Assembly (NCBI GenBank): GCA_045580775.1
Contig: JAZNOK010000193.1
Location: forward strand, 1-17,950
Direction of reading: 5' to 3'
Source of the DNA: JAZMZS01 sp045580775
GTDB lineage: Bacteria; Bacillota; Clostridia; Oscillospirales; CAG-272
DNA: 17,950 nucleotides
Of this stretch, positions 1 to 7,843 are shown in pieces; the stretch's first letter is position 1; every line of letters starts with the position of its first letter. Both the position numbers and the translations under genes were made by a program. The notes under the pieces are model-generated. The model did no database searches. It was not told the DNA's origin and was given only the letters and a program-made list of their open reading frames with translations.

Positions 1-10
1 CTACGGTCGC

Positions 11-170
11 TCGAGGATGACAGTCGGAGAGGGAGCTTTGCTAAATGTCCGATAGTCAAGATCCTTACTCTCTGCTCCCGCTTGGATCCTTCAGTCGGCT
101 AAAGCCTCCTTCGAGGATGACAGCGGGGTTGTAGCTCCGATCAAAGCCTCCTTCGTCCATGACAGCGGGG
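11..170. repeat. REP-like short direct repeats at the left end
   Basis: A 28-nt unit occurs at 101-128 and again at 143-170. The two copies differ only at three adjacent bases (AGG at 114-116, TCC at 156-158). A shorter copy of its core, TCGAGGATGACAG, lies at 11-23. No gene is visible in 1-327. Apart from these repeats and the terminator at 202-244, the stretch 245-327 shows only a 7-bp inverted repeat (259-265 with 298-304). The units resemble dispersed intergenic REP-type repeats. They are too short and too few for a CRISPR array. Confidence 0.6.
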
Positions 171-201
171 GGTGGGACTTCGATAATGACCGATCGAGTG
201 C

Positions 202-244
202 AAAAAAGAAGCACAGAAACCGTTTTTCGGTTCTGTGCTTCTTT
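202..244 (-). terminator. Rho-independent terminator of the long minus-strand operon
   Basis: The arms 205-222 and 228-244 form a 17-bp stem with one bulged base and a 5-nt loop. Read on the minus strand, the stem ends in a run of six T. It lies about 85 nt past the stop codon of the cysteine-rich protein gene, and no promoter or gene lies between them. It therefore fits the end of the operon. Confidence 0.9.
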
Positions 245-327
245 CAAATAATGCTGTATGTTTACGAATTTCTGTTCTTCAACAAATATTATTGTTTGTA
301 AACATCCTTGCAGACATCATCGGACAC

Positions 328-3300
328 CTATTTTTTCTTTTTCTTCAGAACGAATACCAGTACAGTTCCGCCTGCCGCAGCTGCTACGCCAAGGCAGGAA
401 ATAAGAATAATCACCCAAATCGAACCTCCGTCTTTTGTCTGCGTTGCATCACCGACATCCTGTTCGCTTTCAGCTGTCGTATCATCTGCGGCTGCGGTTG
501 TATCCTCGGGCTGAGGGGGCTTTACCATAATATATCCGCATTCATCACAGTTGTTATCCTCATTTGCATCTGTGTGTTTGCCCTCACCGCAATCCTTCCA
601 TACAGGCTCGATCTCAATGTTTTCTGTAATCTTGTCGCCCTTCTTTACTATCTCGCCTGTCGCTTTGTTTACCCATCCGACGAAAATATTTCCGTCCTCT
701 TTAGGTGCAAGAGTCGGCAGAGCCGGTACGCTGTTCTCTTCTCCCTTTGTCAGAAGCTCCTTCGTCGAAGAAGTGCTTCCTTGGGGCGTTGACTCACCGC
801 CGTTCGGGTTCGATTGCGGATCATCTGAGCCGGTTTCACCGGAAGAACCGGACGATGATGAACCGTTATCGGTTGACGGCTTTGACGGTACGAGCTTGTC
901 ATAATCCGGAATAACGATCACCAATTTGTCAGAGGGAACGCTGAGTTTCTCAATTGGCTGCTTGAGCGTGTATCCGCATACCTTACACTTGCACTCTTTT
1001 TCTCCCTCAAAGGTGTAGCCCGCCTTCACGACCGTTGTCCATGCACCCATCTTGTGTGCTGCCTTTTCGGTGGTAACGTGACAGTATTCACATTCCTGCC
1101 AATGCTCTGACTCGGTATATTTGTGAACATAGGAGTGTTTTACCGCGGACGTCTGCGTATCCTTATATGTATGTCCGCACTCACACGTGTGCGTTGTATA
1201 TCCGCCTGACGAGCAGGTCGGATCTGTTACAACAGCGGTATATTGGTGAGTATGTCCTCCTGTTAGCTTCGGGATAGTTTCTGTCTTTACAAATTTGCAG
1301 AACGTACAAGTAAATTCAATAACACCCGTATCCTTCTGCGTTGCCGGCTTCGTTACCTTCCCTTCGCCAAAGGTATGGAGTGCACTGTTAAGTCTGATGC
1401 TGCATCCGTTTCCGCACAGCACCCAGTGCTCATCCTCATCGTATTTGATCTCACTCGACTCACCTGCACAGTGGCCGCCTTCGGTACAGTAATGGTTCTT
1501 CCATTCTTCACTTTCCGGGCAGACTGCGTGCACGCATCCCTTATCCTCTGCCGCTTCTGCACAGCAATCCTCGCACAGCTCACAGTCGGGGCATATTTCA
1601 ACACAATTCTCACATTTTTTGCAATTCTCGCATGAGTCAGCACAGTCAGAGCAGTATTCTCCGCAGTCGACGCAAATGTTGTCGGAACAGTCGCCGCAGT
1701 AATAACAGTCGCGGCACATTATATCGGCACATTCGATGCATTTGCCGCAGTCGGGACAAAATTCGTCTATACATCCTGAGCATTTGCCGCAATCCTCACA
1801 GACGTTTTCCGCACAGTCCGCACAAACAATACCGCAATCCTCGCAGATTTCCGTGCAGTCGCCGCACTGATAGCAGTCCTCACAGAAGATATCGTCCGCA
1901 CATTCACGGCAGATATCGCATGACGCACAAAATTCGTCCGAGCAGTTGGAGCATTTTTCATTACAGTCCGGACAGAGATCGGCACAGTTTTCGCATCCCT
2001 CTCCGCAAGGACATACCGTTGAGCAGTCCGAGCACTGTCCGCAGGTTATGCAGAAGTTGTCCGAGCCGGCACAGTCAACGCACGTGCCGCACCCCGTGCA
2101 CACCTCTCCGTCCGAGCATTCGCTGCACTTTTCTCCGCATTCTTCGCATATCTCCGCACAGTTCGAGCAGCCCTGACTGCACCCAACGCAAACGTAGTCC
2201 ACACAGTTTTTACAGATACTGCAGGTGTCACAGAAGTTGCCGTCTCCGCCGACACAGTCGCGGCAGATGCCGCAATCGGTACACAGCTCGTCAGAAGCAC
2301 AGTTGGAGCATTTTTCACCGCATTCTTCGCATATCTCCGCACAGTTCGAGCAGCCCTGACTGCACCCCACGCAGATATAATCCACGCAGTTTTTACAGAT
2401 ACTGCAGTTATCACAGAAGTCATCGTCACCGCCGACACAGTCACGGCAGATGCCGCATTCTGTACACAGCTCGTCAGGGGCACAGTTGGAGCATTTTTCA
2501 TTACATTCCTCACAGATTACTTCGGCACATTGGTTACAGCCGTTTCCGCAGATGCAAAGATACTCTACGCAATCTATACATTCGCCGCACTGTTCACAGT
2601 AGTCGCCTCCTGCACAGTCAAAACAACGCTCACACTCGCTGCACAGCTCATCATCGGCACAGTTCTCACACTTCTCGCCGCACGTCATACAGATCACAGA
2701 GCATTCAGAGCAGCCATTTCCGCAGTAGCACACCTGGTCCACGCAGTTTTTACAAATCAAACACTCAGAGCAGTAGTTGCCTTCTCCTCCGACGCAATCA
2801 AAGCAGATCCCGCATTCGATGCACAGCTCCTCCTCGGCACAGTTGGTACACTTTTCGCCGCATTGTTCGCAGACATATGAGCACTCGGAGCATCCGTTGC
2901 CGCAGGCACAAACGAACTCAACGCACATTTTGCATAAGCCACAGTCAGAACAGTAGTTACCTTCTCCTCCGCGGCACGTAAAGCACACCTCACAGTCGCC
3001 GCACAGCTCATCGTCAGCACAGTTCTCACACTTCTCACCGCACTCAGAGCATATTATGGCACATTCCGAACACCCCTCACTGCATCCGACGCAGATGTAA
3101 TCCACGCAAAATTTGCAAAGATTACAGTTCTGACAGAAGTTTCCGTCTCCGCCCACGCAGTCATAACAAACTCCGCAGTCTTCGCAAATGCCGCCGTCAG
3201 CACAGTTTTCGCATTTTTCGTTGCACTGTTCGCAGATCAACACACACTCGGAGCACCCCCTGCCGCATTCGCAGAGATACTCCGTGCAGAATTTACATAG

Positions 3301-4068
3301 TTGGCAATCGGGGCAGTAGTTGCCCTCACCTCCGACACAGGTAAAGCAGGTTCCGCAGTCTGTACAAAGCTCGTCCTCAGCACAGCTTGTGCAGCGTTCG
3401 TAGCATTCTTGGCACCCCTCGGCACAGTTAGAGCAGCCCTCGCCGCAGTAACATATCCAGTCCGCACAGCCGATGCAAAGCATACACTCGGAGCAATACA
3501 GCTCGTTGCCTGCACAATCAGCACAGATGCCGCAGTCGTCACAGATAAAATCAACACACTCCGTGCATTTTTCACCGCACACATCGCACACGTCTCCGCT
3601 GGTCTCATAGCAGCCGCGGCATTTTTCGTCGCACTCACAGCAATCCTCAAGGCAGTTACCGCAGTCGTCGCACAGCTCGTGATCATCATCACATGCACCG
3701 CAGTATCCGCAGTGGTGCTCCTCGTAGCAGGACGTGCCCGAGCCTTCGCCGCAGTGGTCGCCGTTGTCGCACTTCCAGTCATCGTAACGCCAGCTGCCGC
3801 AGTAATCGCAATTCACGCCGTCCTCGTACGCCGCATTCACCGGCACACTAAATGCACAAATCACAAACTCAAGTGTGTCCTCAATGGTACTGAGAAGATC
3901 GAGGTGCACTTCTTCCGCTTCGTGATCACCGTGCTCTGCCGCGTCCTCCGCGTGCAGATGGTCATCTTCAAAGTGGATATGATCTGCGTAGTTTAAGTTA
4001 AGCATTCCGCTAAAGAGAAGCAGTACGCACAGCACTACGCTTAAAATTCTTCTAAATTGCTCTTTCAT
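328..4068 (-). CDS. Giant cysteine-rich tandem-repeat surface protein, membrane-anchored
   Basis: 1246 residues, with no family I can name for the repeat region. A signal peptide (1-28, ending NYA) is followed by a His/Asp/Glu-rich stretch (29-57). Residues 81-840 hold about 200 cysteines by hand count, nearly all as CxxC. Residues 165-702 are nine tandem units of 58-61 residues with about 16 Cys each, marked by an EKCxNC motif; 703-836 is CxxC-dense but irregular. Then follow Cys/His modules (about 870-1040), a Ser/Gly/Pro linker, a Listeria/Bacteroides-type repeat (1124-1158, FVGW...PVW), a DxNCDECGY motif, a TM helix (1216-1240) and a tail of five Lys. No LPXTG motif is seen, so anchoring is by the TM helix. 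It is the last gene of the operon, 21 nt after the TPM gene, with RBS AGAGG. Function is unknown; metal binding or a disulfide-stapled stalk are both possible. Confidence 0.93.
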   Translation of the reverse strand: MKEQFRRILSVVLCVLLLFSGMLNLNYADHIHFEDDHLHAEDAAEHGDHEAEEVHLDLLSTIEDTLEFVICAFSVPVNAAYEDGVNCDYCGSWRYDDWKCDNGDHCGEGSGTSCYEEHHCGYCGACDDDHELCDDCGNCLEDCCECDEKCRGCYETSGDVCDVCGEKCTECVDFICDDCGICADCAGNELYCSECMLCIGCADWICYCGEGCSNCAEGCQECYERCTSCAEDELCTDCGTCFTCVGGEGNYCPDCQLCKFCTEYLCECGRGCSECVLICEQCNEKCENCADGGICEDCGVCYDCVGGDGNFCQNCNLCKFCVDYICVGCSEGCSECAIICSECGEKCENCADDELCGDCEVCFTCRGGEGNYCSDCGLCKMCVEFVCACGNGCSECSYVCEQCGEKCTNCAEEELCIECGICFDCVGGEGNYCSECLICKNCVDQVCYCGNGCSECSVICMTCGEKCENCADDELCSECERCFDCAGGDYCEQCGECIDCVEYLCICGNGCNQCAEVICEECNEKCSNCAPDELCTECGICRDCVGGDDDFCDNCSICKNCVDYICVGCSQGCSNCAEICEECGEKCSNCASDELCTDCGICRDCVGGDGNFCDTCSICKNCVDYVCVGCSQGCSNCAEICEECGEKCSECSDGEVCTGCGTCVDCAGSDNFCITCGQCSDCSTVCPCGEGCENCADLCPDCNEKCSNCSDEFCASCDICRECADDIFCEDCYQCGDCTEICEDCGIVCADCAENVCEDCGKCSGCIDEFCPDCGKCIECADIMCRDCYYCGDCSDNICVDCGEYCSDCADSCENCKKCENCVEICPDCELCEDCCAEAAEDKGCVHAVCPESEEWKNHYCTEGGHCAGESSEIKYDEDEHWVLCGNGCSIRLNSALHTFGEGKVTKPATQKDTGVIEFTCTFCKFVKTETIPKLTGGHTHQYTAVVTDPTCSSGGYTTHTCECGHTYKDTQTSAVKHSYVHKYTESEHWQECEYCHVTTEKAAHKMGAWTTVVKAGYTFEGEKECKCKVCGYTLKQPIEKLSVPSDKLVIVIPDYDKLVPSKPSTDNGSSSSGSSGETGSDDPQSNPNGGESTPQGSTSSTKELLTKGEENSVPALPTLAPKEDGNIFVGWVNKATGEIVKKGDKITENIEIEPVWKDCGEGKHTDANEDNNCDECGYIMVKPPQPEDTTAAADDTTAESEQDVGDATQTKDGGSIWVIILISCLGVAAAAGGTVLVFVLKKKKK
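1963..3576 (-). repeat. Nine tandem ~180-nt coding repeats in the cysteine-rich gene
   Basis: The EKC anchor recurs at residues 165, 223, 283, 344, 404, 464, 523, 584, 645 and 703 of the protein, giving spacings of 58-61 residues. Each unit carries two CxxCxxCxxC blocks separated by a VGG(D/E)GN-type turn, then a CxC or CxxC pair, then three more CxxC pairs. Units 523-583 and 584-644 are nearly identical, also at DNA level (about 2334-2406 against 2153-2224), which suggests recent duplication. Confidence 0.9.
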
Positions 4069-4089
4069 AGTTTACCTCTTTTTGCATGA

Positions 4090-4884
4090 TCAAAACTTCC
4101 CTCCGCCGCCGCCAACTGTGGTGCCGGAGCTCGTGGTATGTGTCGTGGAAGAACCGGAGCTGTCCGGTTTTTCCTTTTTTGTTACCGTCTTATAAAGGAA
4201 GAAATCATTCGATTCGTCTATCTTGAGACTGCCGTCCTTCAGATAATTCTTTGCCTCAGGCTGACGCCTTACGGTTATCAGCTGGGATTTTTTCTTTGCC
4301 GTCATGATCCACGCGGCGATCGTGCCTATGAGAAGGCAAACAACAAAATTACGCACGGCGGGAAAAGGTTCTTTTGGAAGGTCGTCCGCATCAAAGGGAT
4401 TTCCGCTCCGTGCCATATCAATGAATCGGTCACAGATCGAAGCGTACTCCAAAAACGCATCTGCAAATCTTTTCTCTGACATCATCGGGATGATCTGCTC
4501 TCCGATATAGTCAATACCCACATCGTTCACAGCCGTAATTCCGTAACCGGATGTGGTAATATGCCAATCGCTGTACTCCATGCTCACCATCAGCAGAATA
4601 CAGCTTCGCTCACTGCCGATACCGTAAAAGCGGTCTTCAAACAGATCGTCTGCATATTCCTGCACAGAATACTCTCCGACAGACGGGACGGTGCAGATCA
4701 CAATATCTACCTGCTCATCGGAGCTTATCTCATTAAGCTTTTCTAAGATCTCGGCTTCTTGGGCAGGTGTCAGCACATCCGCCTCATCTGTCAAACGAGG
4801 ATACAGATCATCGGCATTTACAATAACTGCACCCGACACAAAAAGAACAAACACTGCAAGCATCATGCACAAATATTTCTTCAT
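4090..4884 (-). CDS. TPM-domain membrane protein (YdjH-like)
   Basis: 264 residues from the second of two adjacent ATGs. That start leaves 7 nt after GGAGG (4892-4896), while the first ATG (4887) leaves only 4. A signal peptide ends near VNA (24). A TPM domain (TLP18.3/Psb32/MOLO-1 family, about 27-156) begins YPRLTDEADVLTPAQE, as in YgcG-type proteins. A TM helix (about 177-195) follows, then a basic cytoplasmic segment and a Ser/Thr-rich end finishing GGGGGKF. The order of signal, TPM, TM and glycine-rich tail matches B. subtilis YdjH, of similar length. The gene lies 9-12 nt after the zinc-ribbon membrane protein gene, again as in ydjG-ydjH. TPM domains sit outside the membrane. By analogy it would work with the zinc-ribbon partner and the SPFH protein in a membrane complex; that role is inferred. 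Confidence 0.9.
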   Translation of the reverse strand: MKKYLCMMLAVFVLFVSGAVIVNADDLYPRLTDEADVLTPAQEAEILEKLNEISSDEQVDIVICTVPSVGEYSVQEYADDLFEDRFYGIGSERSCILLMVSMEYSDWHITTSGYGITAVNDVGIDYIGEQIIPMMSEKRFADAFLEYASICDRFIDMARSGNPFDADDLPKEPFPAVRNFVVCLLIGTIAAWIMTAKKKSQLITVRRQPEAKNYLKDGSLKIDESNDFFLYKTVTKKEKPDSSGSSTTHTTSSGTTVGGGGGKF

Positions 4885-4896
4885 CATGCCGCCTCC

Positions 4897-5982
4897 TTAT
4901 ATAAGCCAGATAAGCCACGACAGAGCAAACGCCGCTGCCGTGATCAGTGCGGTGAGTCCGAGTTGCATGCGTCTAGCCGCTGCCTTATCAAGAGGAAGGT
5001 CGCCTACAAGCTTGCCTGTTTGACCGTTCATGGCAAAGGTGTATTTTTTGCCCTTCCAATCGGTATTCAAAAGCCACACCGGATACAGAGCATACTTCCC
5101 TATGCCGTTTTCAAGTCGAACCGATGTGTTCTCCGGGACAACACTGTCATAACCGTTTACCGTTTTTGCAAATGCCTGTTCGGTACTCTTTTTGATTCGT
5201 TCGTTTGCCCGTTCAATGCTTGTTTGTGCATCCACATCGTATTTATCCGCCAGATACCCTGCCAGATACGCCGTCTGAAAATCCACCGCATCAGCGAAGC
5301 GATACGGCTCTATGGATTCCATCAAAGTATCGTCCATTTTTGAGGAGCCGTCCACGGGAACACGTTCAAATCCAATTGATCCGCTTCTGCTGATCAGATA
5401 ATAGCTGTCTTCTGTATAATTGTACCGGCTGTCGCTCCATGTGCGGGTCTTGGTAGCTTTGTATCTGATCTGAGCGTGAGCATCCGCATCAAACAGCCAC
5501 ACAGGCACGTATACTCCTTTGACCTGTTCAATGTGATTTTGATCCTTGAATACTTTCGGAAGCAGCTTTTTTCCGCCGTAATGCCTGTTCAGTGCGGCAA
5601 TGGCGGCTTTTTTATCGAGTTTAAACGGAATCACATAGTCCGGCTTCAATTCTCCTGCAAACTGTCCCATCATCACGATCGGATTGTCGCAGTAGGGGCA
5701 GGTGGAAGCACCGGTGGTTTCGTCTGCAACGATCTCACCGCCGCAGGATCTGCACACATAAACGCAAAGTCCCTCCGATTCGCCTGCCTGCCAATCACCG
5801 CCCGCCATTGTTTGCCACTGCATCTGATCCGCCTGTTCCGTCTTTAACACATCGTCATAAGAAACCAGCGTTTCCATTTCAAATTCCGTATCACAATAGG
5901 GGCATTTCATTTTCTGCAGCTTACTGTCAAACGCGATCGCCCCTCCGCAGCAAGGGCATTTGTATTCCTGCAAAACTGCCAA
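4897..5982 (-). CDS. Double zinc-ribbon membrane protein (YdjG-like), TTG start
   Basis: 361 residues. The first zinc ribbon is at C9/C12...C27/C30 and the second at C77/C80...C95/C98, both of the CxxCGG...CPYC type. A globular middle (110-330, with PVWLF and YPVWLL motifs) follows, and a hydrophobic C-terminal helix (340-361) anchors it. Such proteins are often annotated as TFIIB-type zinc-ribbon proteins. The layout fits B. subtilis YdjG, and the TPM gene follows directly. The start must be TTG: an in-frame stop lies three codons upstream (5989-5991), and the next Met is residue 25, inside the first ribbon. An AAGGAGT site (5991-5997) lies 8 nt before it. The expected topology is mostly cytoplasmic. 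Neither helicase nor RNA polymerase function is supported. Confidence 0.9.
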   Translation of the reverse strand: MAVLQEYKCPCCGGAIAFDSKLQKMKCPYCDTEFEMETLVSYDDVLKTEQADQMQWQTMAGGDWQAGESEGLCVYVCRSCGGEIVADETTGASTCPYCDNPIVMMGQFAGELKPDYVIPFKLDKKAAIAALNRHYGGKKLLPKVFKDQNHIEQVKGVYVPVWLFDADAHAQIRYKATKTRTWSDSRYNYTEDSYYLISRSGSIGFERVPVDGSSKMDDTLMESIEPYRFADAVDFQTAYLAGYLADKYDVDAQTSIERANERIKKSTEQAFAKTVNGYDSVVPENTSVRLENGIGKYALYPVWLLNTDWKGKKYTFAMNGQTGKLVGDLPLDKAAARRMQLGLTALITAAAFALSWLIWLI

Positions 5983-5997
5983 ATTCTCTCACTCCTT
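5980..5997 (-). promoter_or_regulatory. RBS and TTG start of the zinc-ribbon membrane protein
   Basis: AAGGAGT at 5991-5997 is followed by 8 nt and a TTG codon (5980-5982). The in-frame TGA at 5989-5991 excludes any longer start, and no ATG precedes the first Cys pair. This is the only start that keeps the first zinc ribbon. Confidence 0.8.
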
Positions 5998-6024
5998 GTC
6001 TGTATATTCTGTAGATCCTTTTTT

Positions 6025-6462
6025 CTATTCTATCGGCGTAAGACTCCCGATGATAAGTCTCACATCTGCGTCCTCAAGCATGATCTCATGCTCTCTGTTT
6101 TTCATGAGGATCATTACCTGAAAGATGTATCCGTCCTGTTCTGTGTCCAGCATTGTATAAGGGTATCCAAGACTCGTACAGGTATATCCCTTCCAGATAT
6201 AAGGTCCGATGTGAACAGACTCGATGTCCGCAATGTTGTCATAAAAGTGTTTTGGACTAAGGTAACGGTCCTCCCCGCCAAAAATGCAGACCGTAATACC
6301 GGCATGGGTAAAAATATCTGTTTTGAGCGATATCCCTTTATAAATATGTACCTTCTTCGGTGTGATCTTTCCGTTGCTGTCGGTACCGCAAAACGCCATC
6401 CAACCCTCCGGCACGGTTACACAGAATCTTCCGCTGTAGAAAACACTTATATTCTGTCCCAT
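6025..6462 (-). CDS. Hypothetical protein, 145 residues
   Basis: I do not recognise this family. It is a small soluble protein with no signal peptide or TM helix and no metal-binding Cys pairs. It begins with a FCVTVPEGW segment, has a central GYTCTSLGYPYTML motif and ends IIGSLTPIE. The alternating hydrophobic pattern suggests a mostly beta fold. Its ATG lies 4 nt after the stop of the upstream gene, with a GAAGG site inside that gene's end, so translation is probably coupled. It sits between another small unknown gene and the zinc-ribbon membrane protein gene (about 42 nt gap), so it probably belongs to the same operon. Any role in the membrane system is inferred from position alone. Confidence 0.8.
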   Translation of the reverse strand: MGQNISVFYSGRFCVTVPEGWMAFCGTDSNGKITPKKVHIYKGISLKTDIFTHAGITVCIFGGEDRYLSPKHFYDNIADIESVHIGPYIWKGYTCTSLGYPYTMLDTEQDGYIFQVMILMKNREHEIMLEDADVRLIIGSLTPIE

Positions 6463-6466
6463 TGGC

Positions 6467-6904
6467 TCATTGTGCCTTCACAAATCGGACTGTCATGAAG
6501 AATACAAAGCCGTCATCGTCCGAACCTTTTGTCCATCCGTCCTCGCTGAGTGCGGTAGTATACCAAAGCACACCGTCACGTTCTTCCCACTTTTCGGGGG
6601 TGCTTGTCATCATGCCTCCGCGAATGCTTATCTCTGCTGAGGCAACAGCCGCGTCGATCTCCTCTTTTGTAACGCCTTCCGGAAGCGGCATCAGCGTATA
6701 CAGCTTGCCGTCCTCACAGATCTCGATCTGCATTCCGATCATGGATCTTCTCTCCTGCAGCTCATCAGCGACTGCTTCCTTGTCTGTTTGATCAATATAC
6801 GGCATCGGGGAGCTCAGATACTCCTCGGCACTGAGATATACCATTTCATCAGAATCCGTCACCGTACCGATCGAGTGAAAGACCCATTTTCCAACATAAC
6901 TCAT
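6467..6904 (-). CDS. Hypothetical protein, lipocalin-like start, 145 residues
   Basis: No confident family. It starts SYVGKWVFHSIGT, which recalls the GKW strand that opens lipocalin-like domains, and has a later DGKLYTLMPLPEGVTKEE segment and WEERDGVLWYTTAL. There is no signal peptide, TM helix or Cys pair, so it is probably cytoplasmic. A clear AAGGAGG site lies 8 nt before the ATG. It is the first gene after the 133-nt gap with palindromes (6905-7037), so its transcript may be separately adjusted. The small-barrel idea rests only on the opening motif and length. Confidence 0.8.
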   Translation of the reverse strand: MSYVGKWVFHSIGTVTDSDEMVYLSAEEYLSSPMPYIDQTDKEAVADELQERRSMIGMQIEICEDGKLYTLMPLPEGVTKEEIDAAVASAEISIRGGMMTSTPEKWEERDGVLWYTTALSEDGWTKGSDDDGFVFFMTVRFVKAQ

Positions 6905-6951
6905 TATATATGCCTCCTTGCTTGGGGTTTAGGTTTACATCGAAGGATATC

Positions 6952-7017
6952 CCTTCTCAAAGTCCTTTTCACATATAGACGGAAAAGAACTTTGAGAAGG
7001 AGGGAACCATAGTTCCC
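6952..7017. repeat. Long imperfect palindrome plus short hairpin in an operon gap
   Basis: The arms 6952-6970 and 6982-7000 pair over 19 bp with one mismatch around an 11-nt loop. A second hairpin, GGGAAC/GTTCCC, sits at 7002-7007 and 7012-7017. No T-run follows on either strand, so it is not a standard terminator. It lies in the only sizeable gap inside the operon and could be an RNA-processing site, an attenuator or a small inserted repeat. Confidence 0.65.
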
Positions 7018-7037
7018 CCGCTTCTGCATTTCGGTTA

Positions 7038-7820
7038 TTATATACGCGGCTTTCCGCATTCCTCGCAGAATTTACCGGAGTTGACAGCACCGCAGCTGCA
7101 AGTCCAGCCATCCGCCGCAACAGAGTCTGTCTGTACCGAGGGGATCTCCATGGCAACAGACTGATTCTGAAGATTCACGCTGTAAACATCCGGACCCATC
7201 AGATGATCTCCGGGATAACCGGGATGGATCCAGCCGTGGATCAATGAAACAAGCTCGGACAATTTCATCTCTTGTTCTATATAGAGGTCGGATTCCTTAT
7301 CTTCAGGGCGTTGGCCGTTGTTCAGATCGACACTGATCTCATCAAACCACGGAGAGTCGATCTTCAGTGTGATATGAAATTCGTATGCGTACTGATACCG
7401 CGGAGGATCATAGCTTTTTTCATTGCCTTCATTATCTGTAAAAAAGACTTCTTCCTCGTTGTCCTCAACGCTCTTTTCATAGGATATGATCTGTGAAGCG
7501 TCAATAATATCGGGATTGCACTCTCTGAAATCCTCTTCTCCCGTTACGACAAGCTGTTTTGCTGTCAGATCGAGATAGATCTTTTCGTCCGTACCGAATA
7601 CCAGATCGGGATGAAAATCTGCGAGCTTCTTCGCATTATCCTCTCGATATGCAAGCTGGGCACGGATTTGCTCTACGGTAGAACTACGCCTTTGGGTAAA
7701 AAGCGGAGATAACTTTCGTGCACATTCCTTGCACAGATTGCCGTCCTCCAGCTTCTTGTTTCCGAGAAGTCCGATCTTCTCACCGCAGATATCGCAGTAT
7801 TTCTTATCAAACAGTCCCAT
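7038..7820 (-). CDS. DUF4428 protein with extra C-terminal zinc ribbon
   Basis: 260 residues. The N-terminus (CDICGEKIGLLGNKKLEDGN, C9/C12...C30/C33) is the DUF4428 zinc-binding module, followed by the usual LSPLF...RRSSTVEQI helix. The middle (about 65-215, with PPRYQYAYEF and PWFDEISVDLN) is a beta-rich domain seen in longer DUF4428 proteins. Residues 236-260 add a small ribbon (C241, C243, C252, C255) almost the same as the third ribbon of the neighbouring SPFH protein. RBS AGGAGG precedes the ATG. The gene follows the SPFH gene by 23 nt. The shared ribbon suggests both bind the same partner or metal site. It is probably cytoplasmic; the biochemical role of DUF4428 is not known to me. Confidence 0.92.
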   Translation of the reverse strand: MGLFDKKYCDICGEKIGLLGNKKLEDGNLCKECARKLSPLFTQRRSSTVEQIRAQLAYREDNAKKLADFHPDLVFGTDEKIYLDLTAKQLVVTGEEDFRECNPDIIDASQIISYEKSVEDNEEEVFFTDNEGNEKSYDPPRYQYAYEFHITLKIDSPWFDEISVDLNNGQRPEDKESDLYIEQEMKLSELVSLIHGWIHPGYPGDHLMGPDVYSVNLQNQSVAMEIPSVQTDSVAADGWTCSCGAVNSGKFCEECGKPRI

Positions 7821-7843
7821 GTTCGCTCCTCCTTTTTTTCTGT

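Noticed and set aside
1..170. CRISPR array at the left end
   Set aside because: Only two full copies and one partial copy, with a 14-nt gap, which is too short for spacers, and no cas genes.
1632..2981. Long plus-strand frame of 449 codons opposite the Cys-rich gene
   Set aside because: It is the complement of the tandem CxxC repeats, giving an Arg/Ser/His-rich product of no plausible fold. The minus-strand frame has a signal peptide, RBS and domains.
1963..3576. CxxCxxCxxC blocks as ferredoxin-type iron-sulfur motifs
   Set aside because: The last spacing is two rather than three and the following Pro is missing. The protein is exported through a signal peptide, where iron-sulfur clusters would not be expected.
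3301..3996. Plus-strand Ala/Val-rich frame of 231 codons
   Set aside because: Also a shadow of the Cys codons in the giant gene, with no RBS and no independent support.
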